Assembly (NCBI RefSeq): GCF_000166275.1
Contig: NZ_CM001023.1
Location: 3,537,001-3,601,000 of the forward strand
Length of the DNA stretch: 64,000 nucleotides
Origin: Algoriphagus machipongonensis
GTDB lineage: Bacteria > Bacteroidota > Bacteroidia > Cytophagales > Cyclobacteriaceae
Direction: 5' to 3'
The stretch's first letter is position 1, and each line of letters opens with the position of its first letter. The notes beneath the pieces were generated by a model. It saw nothing but the letters and a program-made list of their open reading frames with translations. It made no database searches and was not told where the DNA came from. Positions 35,492 to 45,706 of this stretch are shown piece by piece. The position numbers were made by a program, and so were the translations under genes.

Positions 35492-36645
35492 TGAAAGGAT
35501 TTTCAAGCAAAATCGAAACAGTTGAGGAGTACTATTTTTCTGCTAAGCTCAGGGAAGTTTCAAAAATGATTTCTGAAGGAAAAGCAGTGATCAATTTAGG
35601 CATTGGAAGCCCAGACCTCGCTCCTGACCCCAAAGTCATTGAAGCGATGAAAAATACTGTTGACAATACGCAATCTCACGGCTACCAGAGCTATCAGGGC
35701 ATCCCTGAGTTGAGGGTTTCCATTGCCAACTACTATCAAAAATCCTATGGAGTCAGTCTAGACCCAAACACTGAAATCCTACCACTCATGGGTTCGAAGG
35801 AAGGAATTATGCATTTGAGCATGACATTTCTTAATCCAGGCGATGAGGTTTTAATACCAAACCCAGGCTACCCTACTTATGCTTCGGTGACAAAATTATT
35901 GGAAGCTTCCCCAGTATATTATTCCTTGGATTTACATAAAAACGGGAGACCTAATCTTGAGGAACTGGAATCGAGAGACCTTAGCAAGGTAAAGTTGATG
36001 TGGATAAACTACCCGCATATGCCTACTGGAGCCAAAGGTTCGAGAATAATTCTTGAGGAACTTGTGGCATTTGCAAAAAAGCATCAAATCGTCCTTTTAC
36101 ATGACAATCCTTATAGCCATATTCTTACCGAAGAACCGCTAAGTATTTTAAGTATTCCCGGCGCTAAAGATGTTGCTATGGAGCTAAACTCTTTGAGCAA
36201 AACTTTCAATATGCCAGGTTGGAGAATCGGGATGTTGGTGGGTCGAGCGGATTGGTTGCAAAAAGTATTGAAAGTCAAAAGCAATATGGACTCGGGAATG
36301 TTTTTGGGACTTCAAAAAGGAGCCATCACTGCATTGAACTTAGGCCAAAGCTGGTTTGACGATCTACAAGAGCTTTATGGAAACCGTAGAAAACTGGTTT
36401 GGAAACTTGCTGACAAATTAGGATTAAGTTACGACCAGAATTCTGCTGGAATGTTTGTTTGGTGTAAAGTTCCTGAAGGAAAAACAGCAGATGAGATCGT
36501 GGACCATTTGCTTTACGAACACCATATATTTATCACACCTGGGAGGATTTTTGGTCCCGCGGGAGAAAATCACGTACGAATTTCACTTTGTATGCCTGAA
36601 TTCAAAATTTTAGAAGCCTTCCACCGCATAAAAACATCATCATGA
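35491..36645 (+). CDS. PLP-dependent aminotransferase of the aromatic operon
   Basis: A 384-residue class I/II aminotransferase. It has the N-terminal INLGIGSPDLAPDPKVI, LMGSKEGIMHLSMTFLNPGD, VLIPNPGYPTYASV and the PLP lysine in LNSLSKTFNMPGWRIGMLVG. The family spans aspartate, diaminopimelate and aromatic aminotransferases. Between prephenate dehydratase and prephenate dehydrogenase its job is most likely the last transamination giving phenylalanine and tyrosine, an inference from position. Its ATG overlaps the pheA stop (TAATG), and its stop overlaps tyrA by 4 bases. Confidence 0.88.
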   Translation: MKGFSSKIETVEEYYFSAKLREVSKMISEGKAVINLGIGSPDLAPDPKVIEAMKNTVDNTQSHGYQSYQGIPELRVSIANYYQKSYGVSLDPNTEILPLMGSKEGIMHLSMTFLNPGDEVLIPNPGYPTYASVTKLLEASPVYYSLDLHKNGRPNLEELESRDLSKVKLMWINYPHMPTGAKGSRIILEELVAFAKKHQIVLLHDNPYSHILTEEPLSILSIPGAKDVAMELNSLSKTFNMPGWRIGMLVGRADWLQKVLKVKSNMDSGMFLGLQKGAITALNLGQSWFDDLQELYGNRRKLVWKLADKLGLSYDQNSAGMFVWCKVPEGKTADEIVDHLLYEHHIFITPGRIFGPAGENHVRISLCMPEFKILEAFHRIKTSS

Positions 36646-37490
36646 AAAAAATACACATCATCGGACTAGGTCTTCTAGGGGGATCTTTTTCTCTTGGAGC
36701 CAAAAAGAAACTAAATGACTTAGTCATTACAGGTTTTGACATCGATCCAAAAAATCAAAAAGATGCGCTCACCTTAGGTATTATTTCGGAGGTGAAAGAA
36801 ACTCCGGATTTAGATACAGACCTAGTGATTTTAGCTACGCCTGCAGATACTTTAGGAGGCCTATTAGTAAAAACCTTAGATCAGATTGGGCCTGAGACAT
36901 TGGTCTTTGATGTAGGGTCAACCAAATCTTCCTTAACGAAACTGACTGCAGGCCACCCAAAAAGATCTCAATATTTAGCAGCGCACCCAATTGCAGGAAC
37001 GGAATATTCAGGACCAAAAGCAGCTTTTGAAGATCTATTGGACAGGAAAGTGATGATTATTTGCGAATTGGAGAAAACAGATCTTCACCTCAAGGAAAAA
37101 GCTTATGAGCTCTTCGATGCACTTAATTTAAAACTTAGGTTCATGGACCCAGAAGAGCATGACAGGCACTTGGCTTTTGTCTCCCATCTTTCTCATATAT
37201 CTTCTTTCATGTTAGGTCAAACCGTATTGCAGAAAATGGCTGATGAAAAGAACATTTTCGATATGGCAGGATCTGGCTTTGCTTCAACCGTGAGGCTTGC
37301 AAAATCTAGCCCCGCTATGTGGGCTCCAATTTTAACGGAAAACAAAGAGAATATTTTGAACGCCTTAGATGGGTACATTGCAAATCTTTCCTCATTCAGG
37401 GAGAAAATAGCCCAGGGAGAAACAAAAGAACTGTTTGATGAAATGGCTTCCATAAATAAAATCAGAGATATTCTAGAACTTGGAAAATAG
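36642..37490 (+). CDS. tyrA: Prephenate dehydrogenase
   Basis: A 282-residue NAD(P)-dependent enzyme making 4-hydroxyphenylpyruvate, the tyrosine branch. The nucleotide fold reads IHIIGLGLLGGSFSLGAK, the active site includes DVGSTKSSL and AAHPIAGTEYSGPKAA (His-Pro-Ile-Ala-Gly), and DRHLAFVSHLSHISSFML is the helical dimer domain with its conserved HLxH. No chorismate mutase or ACT domain is fused; the mutase is on the first gene. It is the last gene before a strong terminator. Confidence 0.92.
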   Translation: MKKIHIIGLGLLGGSFSLGAKKKLNDLVITGFDIDPKNQKDALTLGIISEVKETPDLDTDLVILATPADTLGGLLVKTLDQIGPETLVFDVGSTKSSLTKLTAGHPKRSQYLAAHPIAGTEYSGPKAAFEDLLDRKVMIICELEKTDLHLKEKAYELFDALNLKLRFMDPEEHDRHLAFVSHLSHISSFMLGQTVLQKMADEKNIFDMAGSGFASTVRLAKSSPAMWAPILTENKENILNALDGYIANLSSFREKIAQGETKELFDEMASINKIRDILELGK

Positions 37491-37510
37491 GTTTTCTGGA
37501 TGCAAACAAG

Positions 37511-37546
37511 ACGTCACTTATCGAATCGATAGGTGACGTTTTTTTT
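37511..37546 (+). terminator. Terminator of the aromatic amino acid operon
   Basis: A 13-bp stem ACGTCACTTATCG / CGATAGGTGACGT with one G-U pair and an AAT loop, followed by T8 (37539-37546), 20 bases after the tyrA stop. Confidence 0.92.
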
Positions 37547-37651
37547 GATAGAAACTTTTTTAGCTCGCAACATTTTAATTCATGACATAAATGAATGATT
37601 AAAGCAATTCTAATTTTTGTATTTTCATAACCTCAACTAACCTAAAATATC

Positions 37652-38629
37652 ATGAAGCCTATTTTATTTTTTCTAGCGATTTTATTTTCAATAAGTTCTT
37701 TTGCTCAGTCAAGTGATCAATGGATCATTTTGGACACAAAAAACGAGGCCTCTCCTCGACATGAAAATTCATTTGTGGAGTGCGATGGAAAGTTTTATGC
37801 CTTGGGAGGCAGAGCTGACCGTCCTGTGGAAGAATTTGATCCTGAAACGAAAACTTGGAAACAACTTGCGGACGTTCCAATGAATTTCCATCATTTCCAA
37901 GCGATATCTTTAAACCATGAAATCTATGTAATCGGAGCATTCACAGGAGGATATCCTCATGAAACTCCTATCCCAAACTTCTTGATTTTCAACCCAAAAA
38001 CGAACCAATGGAGAGAAGGCCCTGAAATCCCAAAAGATAGACTTCGTGGATCTACAGGTGTTTTTACTAGAGATGGCAAAATCTATTTGGTTTGCGGAAT
38101 CATAGATGGACATTGGGATGGACATGTGACATGGTTTGATGAATATGATCCTGCTACTGGAAAATGGACAGTTTTACCAGATGCACCAAGAGCCCGAGAT
38201 CATTTTAGCGCCACATTGATTGATGATAAAGCCTATGTCGCGGGTGGAAGAAAGTCATCTGCAGTGATTGGAAAAGTATTAGACCTCACTGTTCCGGAAG
38301 TGGATTATTTTGATTTTGAAACAAACACCTGGCACACAGTAGCTAAACCATTACCCACTGAGCGAGCAGGAACATCCAATGTTGCGGTTGGCCCCTACCT
38401 TATCGTCATGAATGGAGAAAGTGTTGCTCAAGTTCCTGCGCATGCTGAAGTTGAAGCATTAGACACTCGAACCGGTTCTTGGTCAAGATTACCAGATTTA
38501 AATCAGGGAAGACATGGAACGGGAGTCGTTTATTACCAGGGAAAAATCTATGTAGCTGCAGGCTCGGCCAATCGAGGCGGTGGCCCTGAACTGAATAATA
38601 TTGAGATGCTTCCATGGGAAAACAAATAA
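37652..38629 (+). CDS. Exported Kelch-repeat beta-propeller protein
   Basis: 325 residues: signal peptide MKPILFFLAILFSISSFAQ, then six or so Kelch repeats with typical GG and distant Tyr/Trp pairs (FYALGGRADRPVEEFDP, IYVIGAFTGGYPHE, IYLVCGIIDGHW, AYVAGGRKSSA, IYVAAGSANRGGGPE). The Kelch fold is a propeller like that of galactose oxidase, but the copper ligands of galactose oxidase are not evident, so binding rather than catalysis is likely. It has its own transcript after the aromatic operon terminator. Confidence 0.83.
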   Translation: MKPILFFLAILFSISSFAQSSDQWIILDTKNEASPRHENSFVECDGKFYALGGRADRPVEEFDPETKTWKQLADVPMNFHHFQAISLNHEIYVIGAFTGGYPHETPIPNFLIFNPKTNQWREGPEIPKDRLRGSTGVFTRDGKIYLVCGIIDGHWDGHVTWFDEYDPATGKWTVLPDAPRARDHFSATLIDDKAYVAGGRKSSAVIGKVLDLTVPEVDYFDFETNTWHTVAKPLPTERAGTSNVAVGPYLIVMNGESVAQVPAHAEVEALDTRTGSWSRLPDLNQGRHGTGVVYYQGKIYVAAGSANRGGGPELNNIEMLPWENK

Positions 38630-38736
38630 TAGTTCCTCACTTCCCTTATTAACATCATTTAGTGAGACAAAAAATTACAGTGATACTTTCTGGCCTCGGT
38701 TTTGACTAATTAAATGTATAAACCAACAAAAGAATT

Positions 38737-39429
38737 ATGAAATATCTACTATCACTTTTAATCGGGCTAGCGCTTACTATGCCTGCAATAGCTCAAGAAG
38801 ATTTATCTATTCCACTGATAGAAGTTGAAGGATATTCTGTAAGAAAAATGGCGCCTGATGAAGCTGTATTTTCCATTAACCTACAAGAAAAATCTATGAA
38901 GGTATCGGAGGCTATTGAGGTCTTGAATGCAAAGACAAAAAACTTAGCCAAGGCATTGGATAAAGCAAGAATCAAAGACTATAAATTGGTGGCAGATAAC
39001 TACGCTGTAAATATCAATAGAATCTATAGAAGCGGATATTCTAGAGACAGTGGTTACGTGGCTTCCCAAACTTTGAAAATCACTACCAACAGTAAAAATG
39101 AGGACTTACAAAAAATCGTTGAGTCAATTCAGGACGCTGGAGATATGAGCTTTAATTTACATTTCCAAGTCTCTGAAGAAACCCAAAAGTCTTTGGAAGA
39201 TCAACTACTCACTGAAGCTTTAAAAAATGCAGAAAGTCGCGCAAGGTTGATCTCTGAAACTTTAGGCATCAAAAGTATTCGAGTTCACCGTGTCTCCTTA
39301 AACTCTCCTAATCAACCCGTTTACAAAATGCAGGCAATGAGAGCTAGTGCTGATAGTTCAAATGAGGCTATGATTGCTCCTGATGAAATGAGCTTGGAGA
39401 AACGAATAATTGTAAAATACACCTATTAA
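38737..39429 (+). CDS. Exported SIMPL-domain (DUF541) protein
   Basis: 230 residues with a signal peptide (MKYLLSLLIGLALTMPAIAQ) and one SIMPL domain: LIEVEGYSVRKMAPDEAVFSI, an ALDKARIKDYKLVADNYAV segment, SQTLKITTNSKNEDLQKIV, and the C-terminal AESRARLISETLGI. Family members such as YggE/BP26 form periplasmic channel-like oligomers and are linked to oxidative stress tolerance, without a defined reaction. Monocistronic, followed by a terminator. Confidence 0.87.
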   Translation: MKYLLSLLIGLALTMPAIAQEDLSIPLIEVEGYSVRKMAPDEAVFSINLQEKSMKVSEAIEVLNAKTKNLAKALDKARIKDYKLVADNYAVNINRIYRSGYSRDSGYVASQTLKITTNSKNEDLQKIVESIQDAGDMSFNLHFQVSEETQKSLEDQLLTEALKNAESRARLISETLGIKSIRVHRVSLNSPNQPVYKMQAMRASADSSNEAMIAPDEMSLEKRIIVKYTY

Positions 39430-39446
39430 TTAGGCTCCTAATTGAT

Positions 39447-39476
39447 AAAAGAGACTCACACGAGTCTCTTTTTTTT
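39447..39476 (+). terminator. Terminator of the SIMPL gene
   Basis: Arms AAAAGAGACTC and GAGTCTCTTTT with an ACAC loop, followed by T4 beyond the stem, 18 bases after the stop. Confidence 0.88.
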
Positions 39477-39575
39477 GTCCTTTCAAAAGCGGAGAACCAT
39501 CATTTCAGTTTCAAAAAAAGTTTTTAATGTTGATCTTTCATTTTCAATACTCTTTAAACCCAAGACTAGAAATCA

Positions 39576-41849
39576 ATGGAGGAATTAAAATCCTTGCTAA
39601 GAAAGGAATTTGGATTTGACCAAACCACCATAAAAAAGCTCAATGGCTATTTCAATCAGAATTTTGAGATTACTCAAAAAACTGAGAAACACATCTTAAA
39701 AACTTATCCTTTTGAGCAAGAACTTTTTGACACTTTAGAGGCTGAAACTAAAGTCCTCACCTATCTTAACCTTAAGGAAAATAACTATTTTCCGAGACCT
39801 ATTCCTTCCTTAAATGGAAATAAAATTCAAGTAGTTTCCATCGCCGGAAACAAAACAATCGTCAGATTACTTTCCTATTTAGAAGGTGAGTTCATAGCTA
39901 ATGCAGCCCCCAAAACCGAACTCTATCATTCATTAGGGCAGTTTCTAGGTAAAATGGACAATCAACTGAAAAGCCATTCAGACTATGTTTTAAAAGCCAG
40001 GGTTTTAGATTGGGATCTACAAAATTTACAGTTGAACAAAGAATTCTTAGAAGAGATCCCCCATCCTTCAGATAGAAATTTGGTAAGACATTTCTTTCTC
40101 CAATTTGAAGAGCATGTAAGTCCAAAGCTTCCAGGTCTTCGAAAACAAGTCATCCATTGTGATGCAAATGAATGGAATGTTTTAGTGCAAAATCACCAAG
40201 TAAGTGGAATCATCGATTTTGGAGATTTATGCTACTCCCAATTAATCAATGAAGTGGCCATCGCTTTGACCTATGTCATCTATGACAAAGAGGATCCTTT
40301 GGCTTGGAGCATTGATTTTTTAAAAGGGTACCACCATGAAAACCCACTATTAGAGGAGGAAATAGATTTATTGTACTACTTGATTGGAGCCAGACTTTGC
40401 ATCAGTCTCTCACAGTCGGCTCACGCCCGAAATGCTGATCCTGAAAATTCATATGCTTCGATAAGTGAAAAATCAGCTTGGAAGCTATTGAGAAAATGGA
40501 TTTCTATCAGTCCTTTAGAAGCTACAAACTGCTTTAGAAAAGCGGTAAATCTACCGACTCCAGAGGCTCCTAAACCCCAAATGCAATTAGAGCGTCGACA
40601 TCAATCGATTAGCTCCATACTTTCTGTAAGCTATAAATCGCCCATCCCCATGTTAGGTGCTACTTTCCAATACATGTATGATGCATTTGGCAATTCAATA
40701 TTGGATGCATATAACAATATACCCCATGTTGGACATTGTCATCCTAAGGTTGTTGAAGCGGGTCAAAGACAAATGGCAACGCTCAACACCAACACTCGAT
40801 ATCTGTATGATTTACTCCCTGCCTATGCTGAAAAGCTTTTAGCAAAGTTTCCACCATCCCTGAGCAAAGTTTACTTTGTCAACTCAGGCAGTGCGGCCAG
40901 CGATTTGGCAATGCGATTAGCTCAAGCACATACCGGCAGCAAAAACTTCATGGTGATGGAACATGGGTATCATGGCAACACTCAAATCGCCATGGATATC
41001 AGTGATTACAAGTTTTCCAACAAAAAAGGTTTGGGACAAAAACCCAATATTTTGAAAGTACCCATTCCAGACAGCTATTTAGGAAAGTACCAAGAGGATG
41101 ACGGAAGTGCTGGAAAGAAATATGCTCAGGATGCGATCTCAATGATGGGAGATTTCCATGATAAAATAGGTGCATTTATTACAGAACCCATCGTAGGCTG
41201 TGGTGGGCAAGTTCCCCTAGCCAAAGGTTATTTAAAAGAGCTTTACCCTGCTATCAGAAAACAAGGTGGTATCTGTATTAGTGATGAAGTACAAACTGGT
41301 TTTGGAAGGATCGGCCATCATTTCTGGGGCTATGAAGCTCAGGAAGTAGTTCCCGATATGGTTATTCTAGGAAAACCCATGGGAAATGGACATCCTATTG
41401 GAGCCGTCATTACGACGGATGAAATTGCCGCTTCTTTTAGCCAAGGAGTAGAATTTTTCAGTTCTTTTGGAGGCAACCCAGTTTCTTGCGCAATAGGATT
41501 AAGTGTTTTGGAAGTATTGGAGGAAGAGCAATTACAGCAAAACGCGCTTGAGGTAGGCACCCATTACATGGACTTATTTAAAGATCTTCAAACAAGGCAT
41601 TCCTGTATTGGTGATGTGAGAGGATCAGGTTTATTCTTAGGGGTTGAGATTGTTCAGGAAGGGACTAAAAACCCAAACACCTCACTTGCTTCCTTACTCA
41701 AAAATGAACTTAGAAACAGAAATATTCTGATCAGCACAGATGGTCCAAATGACAATGTACTGAAGACCAAACCCCCACTCTGTTTTAATAAAGCGAATGC
41801 AGAAACAGTGGTTTCAACCATTGAAGATGTACTGAAAGAGATACAATAA
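39576..41849 (+). CDS. Fusion of APH-fold kinase and class III aminotransferase-fold phospho-lyase
   Basis: 757 residues in two enzymes. Residues 1-325 are an aminoglycoside-phosphotransferase-fold kinase with catalytic HCDANEWN (194-201) and metal site IDFGD (213-217). Residues 330-757 are a class III PLP enzyme with [37 protein letters not shown] (570-578) and the PLP lysine Lys600 in [12 protein letters not shown]. Animal hydroxylysine kinase and the phospho-lyases AGXT2L1/AGXT2L2 match these two halves, and fused bacterial forms helped reveal those activities. The likely job is phosphorylating an amino alcohol (hydroxylysine- or ethanolamine-like), then eliminating phosphate and ammonia. 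Substrate is inferred. Confidence 0.82.
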   Translation: MEELKSLLRKEFGFDQTTIKKLNGYFNQNFEITQKTEKHILKTYPFEQELFDTLEAETKVLTYLNLKENNYFPRPIPSLNGNKIQVVSIAGNKTIVRLLSYLEGEFIANAAPKTELYHSLGQFLGKMDNQLKSHSDYVLKARVLDWDLQNLQLNKEFLEEIPHPSDRNLVRHFFLQFEEHVSPKLPGLRKQVIHCDANEWNVLVQNHQVSGIIDFGDLCYSQLINEVAIALTYVIYDKEDPLAWSIDFLKGYHHENPLLEEEIDLLYYLIGARLCISLSQSAHARNADPENSYASISEKSAWKLLRKWISISPLEATNCFRKAVNLPTPEAPKPQMQLERRHQSISSILSVSYKSPIPMLGATFQYMYDAFGNSILDAYNNIPHVGHCHPKVVEAGQRQMATLNTNTRYLYDLLPAYAEKLLAKFPPSLSKVYFVNSGSAASDLAMRLAQAHTGSKNFMVMEHGYHGNTQIAMDISDYKFSNKKGLGQKPNILKVPIPDSYLGKYQEDDGSAGKKYAQDAISMMGDFHDKIGAFITEPIVGCGGQVPLAKGYLKELYPAIRKQGGICISDEVQTGFGRIGHHFWGYEAQEVVPDMVILGKPMGNGHPIGAVITTDEIAASFSQGVEFFSSFGGNPVSCAIGLSVLEVLEEEQLQQNALEVGTHYMDLFKDLQTRHSCIGDVRGSGLFLGVEIVQEGTKNPNTSLASLLKNELRNRNILISTDGPNDNVLKTKPPLCFNKANAETVVSTIEDVLKEIQ

Positions 41850-41902
41850 TTGTGACTTTTTAAACACAACAAAACTAATTTCCCAGCCTTTAAAATTGAA
41901 TT

Positions 41903-42484
41903 ATGGAAGATCATAAGATCCGGAACAAACCAGCTATACACCCTCAAATCGAAGCTAAATCAGCAGAAATAGGTTTCACCATGCCTTCTGATTTATATAT
42001 TGGGTCACTTTTAAAATCGCTCGTTGCAAGCAAACCGAAAGGTCATTTTCTAGAGCTAGGTACTGGGATTGGGTTATCGCTTTCTTGGATGATTGACGGT
42101 ATGGATTCTGATTCCACTTTAACCACCGTGGATAATGACTCTCAGCTTATTGAAATCTGCCAAGGTTTTTTTGGTCATGATTCAAGAATAGATCTGGTTT
42201 TGGAAGATGGAAAGACCTGGCTAAAAAATTATAAAGGACCTAAGTTTGATTTAATTTTTGCAGATGCTTGGCCAGGTAAATACAGCCATTTGGAAGAGGT
42301 TTTTGAGATGTTAAAAGTTGGAGGTATCTATCTAATCGACGATATGGATGAGCAGCCCAATTGGCCAGAAGGTCATGCAGAAAATGCTGCTGCATTGATT
42401 GAAAAATTAGAACAGCGTAAAGATTTTCATTTAACTAAAATGAACTGGTCTACTGGAGTGATCCTAATGACCAAAATCTGCTAA
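41903..42484 (+). CDS. SAM-dependent O-methyltransferase-like protein
   Basis: A 193-residue class I methyltransferase. Motif I is FLELGTGIGLSLSWM, motif II LTTVDNDSQLIEI, and FDLIFADAWPGKY with the downstream GGIYLIDDM is the metal-site region seen in catechol-O-methyltransferase-like proteins. The substrate is unknown. It starts 53 bases after the kinase-aminotransferase fusion and may share its transcript. Confidence 0.8.
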   Translation: MEDHKIRNKPAIHPQIEAKSAEIGFTMPSDLYIGSLLKSLVASKPKGHFLELGTGIGLSLSWMIDGMDSDSTLTTVDNDSQLIEICQGFFGHDSRIDLVLEDGKTWLKNYKGPKFDLIFADAWPGKYSHLEEVFEMLKVGGIYLIDDMDEQPNWPEGHAENAAALIEKLEQRKDFHLTKMNWSTGVILMTKIC

Positions 42485-42578
42485 AAAGTAACAGTATGTA
42501 AATACCAGTATTGGATTGGCGGTATTCCATATGTTGTTCAAAATTAAGATATTGGACCACACCCTTGATCTACCCAAA

Positions 42579-43889
42579 ATGAAATCATCTTTCCGAATTC
42601 TCACATTCTTTATCATTAGTTTGAGTTTTTCCTGTTCAAAACCTGACTCCGTCATTGGAACATCAGAAATCACCAAATGGCCTAATGGTAAAACAGGAGC
42701 AGTTTCTATCACATTTGATGATGGAATAATCAATCAGTTAACCATTGCAAAGCCTATTCTTGATAGTTTGGCATTACCTGCCACCTTTTATATCATCACA
42801 GGGAAAGTAGAAGGTTCTGGGAAAGGGAAGTTTATCGGGAGAAGTCCTGAGGAAATCATCCAAGAAACTCAAATCACCCCTACCGATTCAAATAGTTTCT
42901 TTGAAAGAGCCTCACTTATTGCCTTCACAGGAACTACCGAGGCAGAGGATTATCATGCCAGAGTCGGCTCTTTGTATGAATCTGGTAAAAAAGACGAAGC
43001 TTACAAATTACTAGATGAAGGATATGAGAAAATAAGGAACGGAAAAATGATTAACACCGGCGAGGTGATATTTCATAATAATGTAGAAGACACAACTACT
43101 TGGGAGCAATACAAGCTCTATTCATCTCAAGGTCATGAAATAGCATCACATACGGTGACCCACCCAAGGTTAGCTGTGCTAGATGAGAAAAACATGCTTT
43201 ATGAATTGGAGCAAAGCAAAGCGGACCTATTAAAATTTATTGGTGAAGAGTCAATTTTCTCGGCCGAAGGTCCCTATGGAACGGAAAATGAGCGGGTCAT
43301 GGAATATGCTCATGAGATTTATCCTGCTTTACGTAACAGAATGCCAGAAGATTGGCTAGAAGAAATTAACCGTGGAAGTGATGCTAATCCAGGGGAATCA
43401 AACCGAGAGTATGTTCAATGGCAGAGAGGTCCTCAAACACGGCATTCTATTGAGGAAATGAAAAGCTGGGTAGACACGGTAATGAACCGTGATAATATTT
43501 GGCTGGTATTAGTGATTCATGGAGTTGAAAACTTAGGTTGGGAACCCAAAACCAAAGAGGAATTAACCCAGTATTTCTCCTATATGAAAGCTAAGGAAAA
43601 CGACTTATGGATAGAAACTTTTAGAGATGTTACCAAATTCATTCGTGCTAGGCAAAACAGCCAAGTAAAAAGCAGCATGGAAGATGGAACTATATCTATT
43701 TCTTTAGAATCTGAATTGGATCCATCGGTTTATTCAGTCCCCTTAACCGTTAAAACCTATATTCCAGAAAACTGGAAACAAGCAAAAAATAGTAATCAGG
43801 AATCTTTAGAAATAAAATCAGACTCGAAAGGAAGATATGTGATGTTTCCATTGAAATTATCAGAATCCTCGACATTTATTACCAATTAA
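42579..43889 (+). CDS. Polysaccharide deacetylase family lipoprotein
   Basis: About 436 residues. Lipoprotein signal MKSSFRILTFFIISLSFSC with Cys at 19; a longer frame starting at 42516 lacks this. The NodB homology domain shows VSITFDDGIINQL (catalytic Asp-Asp) and HEIASHTVTHPRLAVL (metal histidines), split by an insert of about 120 residues. AEGPYGTENERVMEYA and LVIHGVENLG close the domain. The C-terminal 70 residues look like a beta-sandwich. It probably deacetylates an N- or O-acetylated glycan at the cell envelope. Confidence 0.82.
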   Translation: MKSSFRILTFFIISLSFSCSKPDSVIGTSEITKWPNGKTGAVSITFDDGIINQLTIAKPILDSLALPATFYIITGKVEGSGKGKFIGRSPEEIIQETQITPTDSNSFFERASLIAFTGTTEAEDYHARVGSLYESGKKDEAYKLLDEGYEKIRNGKMINTGEVIFHNNVEDTTTWEQYKLYSSQGHEIASHTVTHPRLAVLDEKNMLYELEQSKADLLKFIGEESIFSAEGPYGTENERVMEYAHEIYPALRNRMPEDWLEEINRGSDANPGESNREYVQWQRGPQTRHSIEEMKSWVDTVMNRDNIWLVLVIHGVENLGWEPKTKEELTQYFSYMKAKENDLWIETFRDVTKFIRARQNSQVKSSMEDGTISISLESELDPSVYSVPLTVKTYIPENWKQAKNSNQESLEIKSDSKGRYVMFPLKLSESSTFITN

Positions 43890-43935
43890 AGGTTAATTAG
43901 TATTATTAGAAACGAAAATCAAACCAGTTATTTGA

Positions 43936-44613
43936 ATGATTCAGAAGCTCACAGCTGTTTTTTTCCTTATGCTAATTTTTTGTCTTAACACATTTGCTCA
44001 AAAAAAGATAGAAGGAAAATTCTATCTAAAAACTCCAAAATCGATAATAGATCAATACCAAAAGTTTGAGTTCTCAAAAGATGGCACATTTCAATATGAG
44101 TCTGGTGGAGATTTGGGTCCTGAAACTTTTGGACATGGCAATTACCAACTTTCGAAAGAAAAATTGACACTTAATTACTCTCCCCATAAAGATTCAATTA
44201 GAAGTGAAATTTATACTAACTCTCTAGAAATCAAAACAGCACCTGATCTGGTGGAATTTCAATTTGAATTTTATGATTTGGAAAATAAAATGCCAATACC
44301 CGCAACAGTTTTTAAATTTTTTGAAGACAAATCGAAAAACAAATTTTTTCAATCAAACCAGAATGGAATTTGCAATTTAACTCTACCAAAAGGTGAAGAA
44401 AACCAGACATACACTATTTCATTTTTAGGATATGAGAAAATAGAATTAGACCTTAAAAATGACACTTCCAAAAAAGTAAAGGTTGGTTTAGCCTATAGTT
44501 TAGGAACTCAAATAATCGATAAATCAATCGAATATAGCTTAGAAAAAACTTCTAAAAACAGCATTGATTTTACTAGTGGAAGTAAGCTGGTTAGAATTAA
44601 GAACAAAAATTAA
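43936..44613 (+). CDS. Exported protein of unknown function
   Basis: 225 residues with a clear signal peptide (LTAVFFLMLIFCLNTFAQ). The first half resembles lipocalin-like hypothetical proteins (FEFSKDGTFQYESGGDLG). The second half, about residues 110-180, resembles a carboxypeptidase-regulatory-type beta-sandwich (ATVFKFFEDKSKNKFFQSNQ, then GICNLTLPKGEENQTYTISF). I do not recognise a named family. Composition is Lys- and Asn-rich and more AT-rich than neighbours. It follows the deacetylase by 46 bases. Confidence 0.6.
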   Translation: MIQKLTAVFFLMLIFCLNTFAQKKIEGKFYLKTPKSIIDQYQKFEFSKDGTFQYESGGDLGPETFGHGNYQLSKEKLTLNYSPHKDSIRSEIYTNSLEIKTAPDLVEFQFEFYDLENKMPIPATVFKFFEDKSKNKFFQSNQNGICNLTLPKGEENQTYTISFLGYEKIELDLKNDTSKKVKVGLAYSLGTQIIDKSIEYSLEKTSKNSIDFTSGSKLVRIKNKN

Positions 44614-44773
44614 AGTGTGCTTTCCTCTGAATAGAATTAAATCCTCCCATTGATTCTTGAGAACCATTCAAAAATCACAACAATTCAAGGCCAGCACCTT
44701 TTACTTCGTATAAAATCATTATCAAATCATTCTGATTTTTAATATCTTATCTACCAAACAAAATAACCCTACC

Positions 44774-45664
44774 ATGAAAGAACTTAAAAAAGAAGATATT
44801 AAACAGGAGGTATTTGATCTATATGATGCCTATGCTCATAACAAACTTGATCGAAGAACATTTGTAGAGAAATTATCTACCTATGCGGTAGGCGGAATTA
44901 CAGTTGCCTCCCTTATGAGTGCCATGATGCCAAATTATGTTGACACCAAAACCATCCTACCAGATGATGAGCGATTGGAGTCAGAATACATCACGTATAA
45001 TTCTCCAAAAGGTGGCGGAGAAATCAAAGGGCTTTTATCCACCCCAACGGGAATGAGCGGAAAAGTACCAGGCATTGTAGTGGTCCACGAAAACAGAGGA
45101 TTGAACCCTTACATCGAGGATGTTGGGAAAAGATGTGCAGTTGCAGGATTTATTTCATTAGCTCCAGATGCTTTAACCCCTCTGGGAGGTTATCCTGGAA
45201 ATGATGATGATGGTAGGGCAATGCAATCCAAAAGAGATAGAAATGAAATGTTGGAAGATTTTATCGCAGCATACGAAACCTTAAAAAACCATCCAAATTG
45301 CACAGGAGAAGTTGGGGTTGTAGGATTTTGTTTTGGAGGATGGATTTCCAATATGATGGCTGTAAGGATTCCAGATTTAGGAGCTGCGGTCCCATTTTAT
45401 GGAGGTCAACCGTCGGCTGAGGAAACTGCTAAAATCAATGCACCTTTGATGCTTCAATATGCAGGTTTGGATGAGCGAGTTAATGCTGGCTGGCCAGCCT
45501 ATGAAGAGGCTTTAAAAGCTAACAATGTGGAATATCAAGCTTATGTCTATCCAGATGTTAACCATGGATTTCATAATAATACCACATCGAGGTACGACGA
45601 AGCAGCAGCAACGTTAGCTTGGGAACGCACTATTAGCTTTTTCAAAGAACATCTGAAAGGATAA
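44774..45664 (+). CDS. Dienelactone hydrolase family protein with Tat-like N-terminus
   Basis: 296 residues. Residues 20-52 hold [28 protein letters not shown], a twin-arginine plus hydrophobic stretch, suggesting export in folded form, although it begins unusually far (25 residues) from the start. The alpha/beta hydrolase core has nucleophile Cys186 in [11 protein letters not shown], Asp in GLDERVNAG and His in NHGFHNNT, the Cys-His-Asp triad of dienelactone hydrolases. It cleaves a lactone or ester not identified. Separate transcript, with a terminator after it. Confidence 0.87.
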   Translation: MKELKKEDIKQEVFDLYDAYAHNKLDRRTFVEKLSTYAVGGITVASLMSAMMPNYVDTKTILPDDERLESEYITYNSPKGGGEIKGLLSTPTGMSGKVPGIVVVHENRGLNPYIEDVGKRCAVAGFISLAPDALTPLGGYPGNDDDGRAMQSKRDRNEMLEDFIAAYETLKNHPNCTGEVGVVGFCFGGWISNMMAVRIPDLGAAVPFYGGQPSAEETAKINAPLMLQYAGLDERVNAGWPAYEEALKANNVEYQAYVYPDVNHGFHNNTTSRYDEAAATLAWERTISFFKEHLKG

Positions 45665-45668
45665 CAGA

Positions 45669-45706
45669 AATAAAAAAGAGAGGTCTATAAGCCTCTCTTT
45701 TTTATT
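45669..45706. terminator. Bidirectional terminator between hydrolase and PycTM genes
   Basis: Perfect 15-bp arms AATAAAAAAGAGAGG and CCTCTCTTTTTTATT around an 8-base loop TCTATAAG. The A-rich and T-rich flanks allow termination in both directions; the convergent PycTM stop codon abuts its right arm. Confidence 0.9.
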
